From: Prostheceraeus crozeri
Lineage: Eukaryota > Platyhelminthes > Polycladida > Euryleptidae
Direction: 5' to 3'
DNA: 64,000 nucleotides
Assembly: GCA_907163375.1 (NCBI GenBank)
Contig: CAJQUW010000932.1
Location: 620,001 to 684,000, forward strand
A model generated the notes under the pieces. That model worked only from the letters and a program-made list of their open reading frames with translations. It was not told where the DNA came from and searched no databases. Positions within the stretch are counted from its first letter, which is position 1. Every line of letters starts with the position of its first letter. Position numbers and translations under genes: made by a program. Of the stretch, positions 54,540 to 64,000 are shown piece after piece.

Positions 54540-54980
54540 ATGAGCAACATAAATGAGTTTTTGAAATTATATGGAACACAAACAACAACGAATTTCGATT
54601 TAAAGAAAATCGCAAATCAATTGTGAATAAAGAATTTTCATGTTCTAATGAGAGACGAATTACAATTCCTAAAAAATAAGCCAACAATAACTATAAATTT
54701 CATAACGAATCTTCATACGTCAGATGAAAAAGGAATACATTGGTCTGCAGGTATCTTTAATAAAAATCGAGATAATTACTATTTCGACCGCCCGGAGGCT
54801 GAGAACTATTGGTTCGACTCTTATGGACTTCCAACTACAAACGAAGTCAAAAAGTTACTTGGCAATGGAATTTGTAATACATTTCAAATTCTAAAACCGG
54901 GAACTACTTATTGTGGTCAATTATGTCTTTATGTTTTATTTAAATTACAAAAAGAATACCATTTCTTGATATTATGTTAG
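54540..54980 (+). pseudogene. protease, A2 copy (TGA and frameshift)
   Basis: Homologue of 9093-9551. A glycine codon has become TGA at 54624-54626, and one or two bases are lost near 54950 after the catalytic TTYCGQLC, so the C-terminus is shifted. The His and Asp motif regions are still readable (GIHWSAG, WFDSYG). Confidence 0.85.
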
Positions 54981-55053
54981 AATTGAACGAACCGTAGGTT
55001 CTATGGCTACGCCTAACAAGGGAATTTCATTCCCGAAACGTTAGTTCCAAAAA

Positions 55054-56345
55054 TTAAAAATCGCTTCGTTGTAATTTATTTTGATAAAATCGGCCTCTGA
55101 TATTTTCATCATCTAAATTTTTGATTTCGTAAGTAATCGGATGAGTTTGATTTATTTTACAAACTTCAAATATCTTATTCGTCCAGTATCCGACGAAGCC
55201 CTTTTCAAATTTATTCTTATATTTAAATATTGTAACTCTATCTCCAATTTTAAATTTCGGCTTAAGTTTCTGCAAATTCGGATTACTCTCATTCGAATAA
55301 TTATTCTCGAATATTTTTTTCTTATCAAATCAGGGTCGTCAGAAGCATTCTTTGGAGTCTCTTCAATACCAGAATGAACTTTATTATTGTACTCTTCTAC
55401 AACTCCTGGTAATATCTTCAACCATTTCTGATTTCTTTGCTCAGTAAATTTCTTGAATAATTTATTTTTTAACGTCCGATTGAATCTTTCTATCACTACA
55501 GCTTTTCCAGCGTTTTCAGTTGAATAAACAGTTTCAAATAGTGGCTGAACGTTTCGGTTATAAAATTCCGACCCTTTATCAACAAACAATTTTTTTGGCT
55601 TTCTATTACTTTCTTTAAAGATTTCTTCAAACGCATATTTAACTGATAGACCACTTTTATTTTTTAAAGGCTTTACCCAAGCGTATCGTGTATATAAATC
55701 TATAACGGTCAATGCGTATTTGTAGTCCCTTTCATTAGGCATATATATTAGATCAGCACTCCAAATATCATCTTTATTAAATACTTTTACTTTCAATAAA
55801 TATTTAGGCTTTCTATATTCTTTATGAATTTCGGACGCGTAGGTTCGAGCGTTGCTCTCAGACAGCTTTGCTGTTGTTTCATCTATCCCCTGACCGAATA
55901 ATATTTTAGCTTGTAAAGCTTTCTTAACAAACATTCTTTCAATTTTTTCTCTAAATGTAGGATTTTGAATACTATCTAATTCTTGAATCATCTTCTTATC
56001 AGCTGCATGTCGAGAACTTAGATCATGATTTCGATAAGTTAAATCATTTCTATAAGCTGCGGCATCTACTCTATTTATTGGTTCTTCACCTGGTTTTGGA
56101 TTATTATTCTCATCTAGTCTTATATCTAATCGAGTTCCTGGACCAGTATATGAATGACCAGGAAGATGTTTTTCTTTCGAATATTTACTCCAAATAAATC
56201 CAGGAAAGTTTTCTAATGTTCTTTGTATGTCGTTACCTTCATAAATTTTACAATTTCAGGTTTTATGTACTTTTAATAGATAATTTAATAAATCTAAATT
56301 AGAAATTTTTAATTTAATTAAATTTTCGGAATTTGTAGAATTCAT
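55054..56345 (-). pseudogene. PLA2-integrase, A2 copy (TGA, His-to-Asn, 1-bp loss)
   Basis: Homologue of 9617-10918 with the same order and the same TGA before the PLA2 domain (56256-56258). The PLA2 catalytic His-Asp pair reads RND here instead of RHD. A one-base deletion near 55320 shifts the frame after the catalytic core. Integrase D, D and E are present. The length agrees: three codons shorter at the N-terminus and one base less. Confidence 0.8.
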
Positions 56346-56369
56346 TTTAAAAGATAAAATAAAAGTTTT

Positions 56370-56430
56370 ACCGTATAGAACCTTGTTCAGAGGCTTTAGT
56401 CGATCGGACCAAAGGTCCTGAGGTTATTAC
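56370..56430. repeat. intergenic palindromic insertions, A2 only
   Basis: About 60 bp absent from the same place in A1 (~10960), including ggaccaaaggtcc and ggctttagtcgatc. Related elements occur at 13741-13772 and 59050-59075. Confidence 0.75.
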
Positions 56431-56909
56431 CTAATCATACTAGGACTTAGATATATTCCAGAACCATCTTTAGTTTCTTTAATTTCAATTAAATCATCAA
56501 CATTGAGGAGAATATTTTTAAGAACTCGTTCTCCTTCATCAACTAATTTTAATTTACTAATGAAATTATCTACTATTCCGTCACCCCTGGCAACTTTCTC
56601 TAACTCTCTATTATGACGTTTTTGTTCTTCTAATGCTGCCTTCTCTGATTTAGTTTTATTTACTGCTTGGACAATACCAGCTGTCCCACCTGCAACACTT
56701 CCTGCTGCTGCCATGCCACCTATTATTAGTGGAATTAATTGGAGAATCCCGCCATTCTTTTCTTCTTGTAATTGAATATTCTCTATCATTGGTTTACTTA
56801 TGTAATACTTTTTTTTGTTAATCGTAATAGTTTTAGGGGTATTTTTGTCAACAATATTACGTAATTTTAATTCAACAGTTTTATTATTATTACTTTTCGC
56901 TTCCGACAT
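56427..56909 (-). CDS. small glycine-rich hydrophobic-loop protein, A2 copy
   Basis: 160 residues, intact, same as 10964-11446 with a few substitutions (PLIIGGMAAAGSVAGG). Both copies remain open, in contrast to most other genes of the family. Confidence 0.62.
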   Translation of the reverse strand: MSEAKSNNNKTVELKLRNIVDKNTPKTITINKKKYYISKPMIENIQLQEEKNGGILQLIPLIIGGMAAAGSVAGGTAGIVQAVNKTKSEKAALEEQKRHNRELEKVARGDGIVDNFISKLKLVDEGERVLKNILLNVDDLIEIKETKDGSGIYLSPSMIR

Positions 56910-57028
56910 TTTTAATAAAAAAATTCTAAGTTACGAAAAAATTTTAATCTATTCTAGTTATGAAAAAATTTTATTACTAATTACTAAAAAAAATTAATCT
57001 AAGGATTTAATTAACTTATCTCGAGGCT

Positions 57029-58356
57029 TCAGCCGATCCTAGCCATCTTTCCAATAAGAATTTCAATAGAATATTTTACATCTTCTAGCAATAAACCATA
57101 AGCCATCAATGAAGTTGTGGAATCTTTCTTTTCAATATTAATTGTTACATCGCAACCAGTCTTGATAATATCTTCAGATTGTGCACTTAAATCGAAACAG
57201 AAAACAGGATATAAATTCTTCCAATCTCCAGGAGTTAATTGTGGTTCAACTCCAAATTCTATACAAAGATTTCGATAAGAATCATATCCTTCCATAAATT
57301 GATTATTGGTATCATCGAATCTTAATGGATCAATTGGATATCGGATTTGATTTAATGAAACTTGTAAACTTCGAATTGTATTAATATGGAAGAGATCTTA
57401 TCAAAACTTGGAGAATTATTTCTTTGAAAAGTTAGTAATAAATATCTTGGAGTATTCGCAGTTTTAGTAAAATGCCAGTTAAATCTTTGTTCGAAAAAAG
57501 TTACTGAACTAGCAGTACGCTTTAGAAAATTTACTGGAATTGGTTTGTTAGTATTTAATCTTTTTGCAATAGCTGTTTCAACCTCTAAACTAGGAGTAAT
57601 ATGCTTAATCCACCATTCAAGTCTATCAATTTTTAGATATGCTTTTTTTCCAGTCTTACCAAAAAAGATTAATTCATTATTTGTTGTACGATGAATTATT
57701 AATTTAAATTTTAATTGACATGATATTTTGTCATAATCTAAATATCCGAATAATGGAGACAATGACCAATTTACTGTCTGTTTACTTTTCTTGTTAAATT
57801 CACGTCTTTCTTTATATGCAGTATTGTTTGTTTTATTTAAGTGATTTGCAATATTTTCTACATCTTTTGCAATTCCTGCTGCACCTGTTCCAGTGTGAGT
57901 TAAATCATCAGCAATTATACCATCATTAGTATCAGGAAACCAACCTTCGATTTCATACTTTCTATTATTTTCACCAATTGTTACAAATCTAAGCATTGTA
58001 TCAATTACACCTGGAGAATCACTTATTGTTTCTATATTTTGAGTTGCAACATCTAAACGCATTTGTGTAAATAATCTTGGAAAGAAATTATTCTCTAGTG
58101 CAATATTATCGGTATCTGGTAATGGTGTTGTAAAATTGGAATCACTATATAAAGAATATTCACAGTGTAAAAATGAATCAGGTAGATATAAATAACTTTG
58201 TTGATTATCAACTTCAAAAATTAAATCTCCTCCAGTATTTACTCTACTAGAAGATCCGGGATTCATAGCAATTCTTATATAGTCATTCTTTTTTTGATTA
58301 TAACTAACACCTGGTGGTTTATCTAATTCAAATTTATTTTCAATTAGCGAAGACAT
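57029..58356 (-). pseudogene. major capsid protein candidate, A2 copy (7-bp deletion)
   Basis: Homologue of 11646-12980 without the two TGA codons but with a 7-bp loss near 57396 that shifts the last ~110 codons. The lengths fit exactly (1335 - 7 = 1328). The N-terminal ~320 codons are open from ATG 58356. Confidence 0.62.
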
Positions 58357-58465
58357 TTTTATAAAAAATAATTTGACTTTTTGTTTTTTCTCATACACAG
58401 AAAAAATTTTACTAAAAAAATTTTACTAAAAAATTTTACTAAAAAATTTTACTAAAAAATATATT

Positions 58466-58999
58466 TTAGAATTTTGCTAGACCAGCTCCGCTACAGCTTT
58501 GCTGGTTAGACCGAAGGTTGCTGCTCACACCATTACCTCTTATTTCTTCAATTGAACGTTTTATGGCTACGCCTGATTTCTTCTTATGTTTACTATCAGA
58601 CGGAGCTCCGCTCCTCAAGGTTTCACCCCCTACAGCTATGTTAGCAATTTTGTTTTTTGTTTCCTCTGAAAGTTTTTTTAAATTTTTTAGTTCTTCAGAA
58701 TCATTCCTAAGTTTACGAATAGCTTCTACTTGTTTTAATTCGTTTTGAGATTTAACAGCATTTGATATTGCACTAGCTGTACTACCTATAGCAGCTGCTC
58801 CTTTTGCAGCAGATGTAATCAAATCTTTATTATTTTTATTTAAGTTAACGATACTTCCAATACCAGGAAAGATGCCAGCTCCTTCCGTGTGAACTGTTTC
58901 TCTATTATCATAATGATAAACAGGATTCATACGTGGTTCATGAGCAATTCTTTGATTTGAAGCAAAATGTTTAAGATTGTGTTTATAAATTATAGGCAT
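58466..58999 (-). CDS. amphipathic small capsid-type protein, intact A2 copy
   Basis: 177 residues beginning MPIIYKHNLKHFASNQRIAH. The middle is GAGIFPGIGSIVNLNKNNKD followed by an Ala-rich amphipathic helix. The C-terminal third is basic and serine-rich, partly encoded by hairpins such as ccagctccgctacagctttg (~58486). It may correspond in role to small capsid-interior or membrane-active proteins of related viruses, but no motif proves this. It lacks the 36-bp insert of A1. Confidence 0.62.
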   Translation of the reverse strand: MPIIYKHNLKHFASNQRIAHEPRMNPVYHYDNRETVHTEGAGIFPGIGSIVNLNKNNKDLITSAAKGAAAIGSTASAISNAVKSQNELKQVEAIRKLRNDSEELKNLKKLSEETKNKIANIAVGGETLRSGAPSDSKHKKKSGVAIKRSIEEIRGNGVSSNLRSNQQSCSGAGLAKF

Positions 59000-59071
59000 T
59001 TTTTAGGAATAAATTTGACTTTTAGGAAAAATATTTACGATTGCTTAGTAACCTGAGGACCTTTGGTCCGA

Positions 59072-59936
59072 TTAAGATTTACGTTTGTGAATGTCCAACA
59101 ACTTCGTGATAACTTTATTAATTGTCTGTTGCACTTTATCTATTGCGTCAAGTAGCGTGTGATGTACTTTAATTTCTTTTCTATTAACTTGCATTTTCTC
59201 CTGATTCATCTTCAACGCCGTTTTAAGAGCATTTAACTTAATTTTAAGAACATCTAATTGTCTTTTAACAGCATCTAACTGTTCTTTATTTTCTTTAGAG
59301 TTTTCTTGTAAATTTATCTTTAATTCATTTTCTAAATTGATTTTAAGAGTTTTCATTTTATCAACTTTTTGATTAAGTGAGTTTACTTCATTTATTATTC
59401 CATTCATCTTTTTCATTTGTTGAGTAATTTTAGAACTCAATTCATCAACACTTTTTTGGAATGTAGTTTGTAACTGCTTTAATTTTTTTTGATTCTTTCA
59501 GGTAGTTTTTCTATTTCATCTTCTAATTGTTCTTTCAATAATTTTATCTGATGTTCATTTTTAATGACTGCAGATTTAAAATTTTTGATTGTTCAGAAAT
59601 TTTTTTAAAAAGTTTTGCTATATCTGCTTCTAGCTCTCTATCCTTTCTATCAAGTTTTAATAATTTTTCGTTTAATGATTTGTCATTAAGTTTAAGCAAC
59701 TTTAATTCATTCATCAGTGGAACCAAAACATCGTTTATACATTTTTCTTTTAAGTCATTGATTTGTGTATCAACATATTGTTTATTTGTCAACTCTGTAT
59801 TTTGTTGCGGAAGAATAGAAAGATGCAATGGACCAGATAAAACGTCTCCAGTTTTCATGATATAATTTTCTATCTCTATTTCTAATTCACGATTATTCGG
59901 GATATATGCACCTCCACCAACATTTGGTAACATCAT
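59072..59936 (-). pseudogene. fibre-like coiled-coil protein, A2 copy (frameshift near 59545)
   Basis: Homologue of 13774-14661. The N-terminal 130 codons are continuous here (59544-59936) and include MKTGDVLSGPLHLS and NKQYVDTQI, then the first coiled coil. The C-terminal coiled coil (59072-59440) is in another frame. In A1 the break positions differ, which shows the two pieces are one gene. Confidence 0.6.
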
Positions 59937-59980
59937 TTTTAAAACAATAAAAAAGTAATTTTTTTATATGAAAATAAAAA

Positions 59981-61382
59981 ATGGAAAAACCAAATTTAAA
60001 AAAATTATATTCGTCCGCATCATCCTGTTCTTCTTATTCGACGAGATCAACGGGATTTGAAAATAAATGTTTTGCTAATAATAATAATAATAATCCATGT
60101 ATAGATGTTAATATTTTATTTGAATTACAAGCCGAAGTATTTAGAGAACAGACTAAAGGTTTACCTTCTATAGAAACTAATTATTATATTTTCCCGGGTG
60201 ATCCATTTATTAAATTTATGGAGATTGTAAGTAAATATAATGATGTAGCTTATGTTGAATTAAATAAAGAAAATATGGTTATTATTGGTCATAATAATGT
60301 TTATGGTTTTATTAGAGCAGTATTACCAATTTAGTAATACTGATTGGATAGAAACTAAAATTATTAATTATATCAATATTAGAGAATTAGTTAAAAAATT
60401 AAAATCTTTTTCCAAAGAAAAAATTAGATTATTTGTTGATGAACAAAACCAATATAATATTCATATCGAGAGTAAAAAGCATAATGAAGAATTATTATGT
60501 CAAGTTTATTATAGAGATACAATTTATAAACAAGAAACATTAGAAATGCCCCAAAGATATGATGATGATACATATATAGGATTATATTCAAACTTCAATA
60601 TTAATTTGTTAAAATCTTATATAAATGGTTTAGCTCAACAAGAGAAAATTTATATGTGGACTACACCTTATACTATTAACAATGACCATAATCATAATCA
60701 TAATAAACGAACCGAAGGTTCTAGGGCTTTGCCCGATCTTAAAGAATCTTATGATAATAATGATGATTCTGAAACACCTGAAAAAGGTGTAAATGGTAAA
60801 AAATATTATAAAAATATTAGTAATTATAAAAATTTAAGTGAAGAAAAATTTATATCTGATACTGATGTACATGATATTAATACTACATATAATCAAAATT
60901 TATCTAAATTTCATTTTCTTACAATTGAAAATAATAATGATGGAATAGTTGAAGATACTGTTAGACAACTACGTGTCGGGTCTACAAAACTTTAATTAGG
61001 ATTTACATCTAATCAATTTAAAATTTTATCATTTTTAATAAAATCTAAAAGTGATTCTGATTATGGTGGTGTTATTAAATTTTCCAAAAGAGATCAAAGA
61101 CCAATATTTTTCTCTATTATATCATTATCATATAAAAAATGTAATTTAGAGTTAGATATTTCAATAAGAGAATGGTATCCTATCAGGGAATGGCATCCTA
61201 TACCAAAAAGTGTAATTTTTGATGTTGAAGAATCAATTTATGATGATGATGAAGAATCAATTGATGATGATGATGAAGAATCAATAGTTAGTGAAAAAAA
61301 AAATTTAAATTATCTTTTGATAAAACGTTATATGATAAAACTTAATATGATAAAACTTAATATGATAAAGAAAATAAAATAA
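59981..61382 (+). pseudogene. PCNA-like clamp candidate, A2 copy
   Basis: Homologue of 14770-16058. An extra base near 60331 splits the first-domain frame (59981-60334) from 60285-60995. The TAA at 60993-60995 is at the same place as in A1, and the clamp-like C-terminal sequence continues in the same frame after it. It includes a palindromic in-frame insert encoding RTEGSRALP (60708-60737) that A1 lacks here. Confidence 0.45.
60708..60737. repeat. palindromic micro-insert in the clamp gene, A2 only
   Basis: cgaaccgaaggttctagggc then tttgcccg, in frame, encoding the same peptide as the polymerase insert at 16529 and 61820. A1 has unrelated codons at this position (~15508). Confidence 0.8.
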
Positions 61383-61569
61383 CTTAAGAACGTGAAATGT
61401 ATAATAATATATGATAAAACTTAATATGATAAAACTTGATGTGATAAAGAAAATAAAATAACTTAGGAACGTGAAATATATAATAATATAAAATAACACT
61501 CAAGTCCTTGATATTAGAATGTTTATATCTAAAATTAAAACACAATTTTTTCTTTAAAAAATAAAAAAA

Positions 61570-64000
61570 ATGGAAAATACCAAGTTTTATTGCAACTTAT
61601 GTAAAAAAAGTTGCAAACAAAAAGAAGTTATCAATCTCATTTAAATAGTAAATTGCATTTACAAAATGTAGATCGAGTTGATGAAGGAAATATATTAAAA
61701 TTAAATAATTATATAAACTATCTAGAAACATTACCTACTGATATAAAAGTTAAAAAAATGTTTGATGATTATTCACATTCGGAATATAAAAAAGTTTTTA
61801 ATAGTGAAGATGAACATGTACGAACCGAAGGTTCTAGGGCTTTGCCCGCACCAGATGGGAGATATTTATTTAGCGATACTGATGAATTTAACGAAATAGA
61901 TGAATTAAACGAAATTAAAAAAACAGATGAAGCTGAACGAACCGATGAAGCCGTAACAGATATAAAATATTTATTTAATGAATCGGTACGCGGGACATCA
62001 AAGATGTCTTCCAGGGCTTCGCCCGTTGAACATAATGAAACCGATGAAACTTTTTCTGATATTCTAACCAACTTTTATAATATATTTAGAAAATCTTTCA
62101 AATGTTATATGAATGTAGAAGTACTTTATACAAAAAATGGACCTGATGGAATTCCTGAAGAAATAATACAAGGACATTTTACAAAGTCACAAGAAATTCA
62201 TAATGTAAATGATATACAACCCATATTTGAATCGATGATACTTAAATTAGAAAATTGTATAATTGAAGCCCAGTTACGTGAATCTGGTTGGAGATTTGTT
62301 AAAATACTATCTAAGAAAATAGTAATTGATAAATATAAAAATAATACTGGTGGTAGCTATGTTCCTTTACCTTTCAGCTCACCACAAATAATCAACATAA
62401 AAAATGAAGATGATTATTGTTTTCTGTGGAGTATTATAGCACATTTACATCCTGCAGAATATCATAAAGAAAGACTAAGTCATTATAATAAAGAAGAATA
62501 TATAAAGGAATTTGTTCTCTCTGATGGCTTAGATGAATTTCCATATGATTATAATAGGTTAATAAAGTTTCATAAAAAGAATAAAAATTTAATAGAAGTA
62601 AATGTTTTTGAATTAAATGTGAATTATGTTTCTATTGGTAAAATTACTCCATTTTACTCAGATTCAAAAAAATTTTATTTGAATAATAAAAATTTATGTC
62701 AATCAGAAATAGTATATAATGATAGAGGAAATTACATGCATCATAATATTTTTTACCAAGGAAATATAATATGTACTGAAAATTTTGAAATTATAAAAAC
62801 ACTATCACCAATAATGATTAATCATAATAATTATAAAGGACGTAATTATAATTATGATTATGATACCGATTATTTATCTTTATCTTTAGAATATCAACAA
62901 AACTTACAATTTTTAAATGAACTTTTACAAAATTGTAAAACAGATTATCAACAACAAACAAAAATATTAGTACAAGAATATGGCCATAAATATCAAAATA
63001 AGATAGAAACGATTCAAAAATTAAATGAAGAAAATGATGAAGACAATAAAGAATTAAATAATGAAGAAAATGAAACCAATCAAAAAATAAATGTATATTT
63101 AAAAAAATGTCTACAACAATATAAAGAACAATATGATAAAGAATATAGTTATCAGTTACAAATACTAAATCAAAATTTTCATCGAAATACATTTAATCTT
63201 ACAAAAGAAATTGATGAAACACATGAAATATATCAAGATAGATTTGAAAAACTAGAACAGACAAAACAACCAGCACAAGTGAATATATTATATTATCAGG
63301 GTCATTTTATATTCTGTAAAGATGTTTCTATATTTACAAAAACTTCAGATAATGCTAATTTTCCTTGTCTCCAATGTATGACGAGCTTTAGAACTTTAGA
63401 AGAAATGAATAGACATTTGGAGAATTGCCACCAAAATGAAGCAGTCAGAAACACATTTCCAAAAAATGATTATTTAGAATATAATAAATGGTATTTTAAA
63501 AATAAAGTACCCTTTACTATTTATTGTGATTTTGAAGCATATAATGTTAATATGACACAAAATCACGGGACATCGGAGATGTCTTCCAGGGCTTCGCCCG
63601 ATTCTGATAATTATAAATATGAAAAAAGTGCATCTGAACAAAGTAAAGAAAAATATTTGTTTGAACAAAAACCATTATGTTGGGGAATGTACATTCATTC
63701 AAATTATCCTGAATTATTTAAATCAGAATATTATCAATACTATGGTGAAGATAGTTCAGAAATGTTTACAAAGAAAGTAGAAGAATTACAAAATTATTTT
63801 TCACAATTGCTTGAAACAAATATACCAATGCTTCCATTAACCGATGAAGAAGAAATTAATTTTGTTAATGAAACAAATTGTTATTACTGTGGAAAAGAAT
63901 TTACAAAAAATTATAAAAATGGCAAAGGTAGATATCTTGACAAAGTAAAAGATCATGATCATCTAAATGGATTATATAGAGGTGCAGCACATAATTCTTG
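61570..64000 (+). CDS. family B DNA polymerase, A2 copy, open to the window edge
   Basis: From ATG 61570 the protein starts with half a C2H2 finger (FYCNLCKKSCKQK). The second half (RSYQSHLNSKLH) is in the -1 frame after AAACAAAAAG, exactly as in A1. From ~61625 the frame stays open through the window end (about 790 codons), with none of the four indels that break A1. It covers the long N-terminal region, a coiled segment, the CLQCMTSF finger and exonuclease DFEAYN, and reaches DHDHLNGLYRGAAHNSC at the last bases. Polymerase motifs A-C lie beyond the window. Confidence 0.85.
61986..62024. repeat. 39-bp in-frame palindromic insertion, A2 only
   Basis: Contains cgggacatcaaagatgtctt and ccagggcttcgcccg. 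A1 reads straight through at ~16695. It adds 13 codons (VRGTSKMSSRASP) to the polymerase N-terminal region without shifting frame. It is closely related to the element at 18199 and 63566. Confidence 0.88.

Larger units (their letters stand above)
53235..64000. mobile_element. Polinton A2, second copy of the A family, right end outside the window
   Basis: Starts AGTAATGGGCAAAAG. From 54513 it is collinear with A1 from 9066 to ~18640, with high identity. Gene order is the same: protease, PLA2-integrase, small protein, capsid, amphipathic protein, fibre-like protein, clamp, polymerase. It is inserted in the capsid gene of Polinton B. Lesions are mostly different from those of A1. By comparison with A1 (16.7 kb) about 6 kb should remain to the right. 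Confidence 0.93.

Overview
The window looks like a piece of a repeat-rich, AT-rich metazoan nuclear genome, most likely a marine invertebrate. The evidence is Penelope-like, Ty3/gypsy and Polinton/Maverick elements, short spliceosomal introns, and a SURL-like gypsy element with a probable tRNA-Leu primer site. An echinoderm is plausible but unproven. I see no convincing host gene. Almost all recognisable coding sequence belongs to mobile elements stacked inside one another and inside an old, degenerate interspersed repeat.

Layout. 1-1580: two partial Penelope-like copies head to head. 1580-8191: degenerate non-coding repeats. 8192-24887: a complete 16.7 kb Polinton (called A1) with long terminal inverted repeats and the 6-bp target duplication AATTTC. 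25111-33487: a decayed gypsy element (Gypsy-1, duplication CTCTG) whose left LTR and 5' gag are interrupted or replaced. 33493-35508: repeat with a small MITE. 35509-41068: a 5.6 kb non-coding element with duplication TACCAC. 41136-45727: a nearly intact gypsy element (Gypsy-2, duplication GGCAT, two visible differences between its 167-bp LTRs). About 45.8-53.2 kb: the left part of a second, unrelated Polinton (called B). 53235-64000: a second copy of the first Polinton family (A2), inserted inside the major capsid gene of B and running off the window end.

Polinton A family. Plus-strand genes are an adenovirus-type protease, a PCNA-like clamp and a protein-primed-type family B DNA polymerase. 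Minus-strand genes are a phospholipase A2-like domain in one reading frame with a DDE integrase, a hydrophobic-loop protein, a major capsid candidate, an amphipathic small protein, a fibre-like protein with a phage-tail-type motif and coiled coils, a packaging ATPase, a penton-like minor capsid protein and two conserved unknowns. Together this is a virus-like replication, maturation and capsid set. A1 and A2 are broken at mostly different places. Three interruptions are shared: a TGA before the PLA2 domain, a TAA in the clamp and a frame change in the polymerase N-terminal zinc finger. Short palindromic inserts sit inside and between the genes, and several are present in only one copy, two of them in frame (+36 and +39 bp).

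Polinton B has a TATA promoter and a tiny leader exon consisting of little more than ATG followed by GTAAGT. In-frame acceptors lie before both the first gene and an exonuclease-like gene. It then carries two RING-finger proteins, a small basic GGFL protein, a packaging ATPase, a chromodomain integrase, a pVI-like basic protein and the capsid gene cut by A2.
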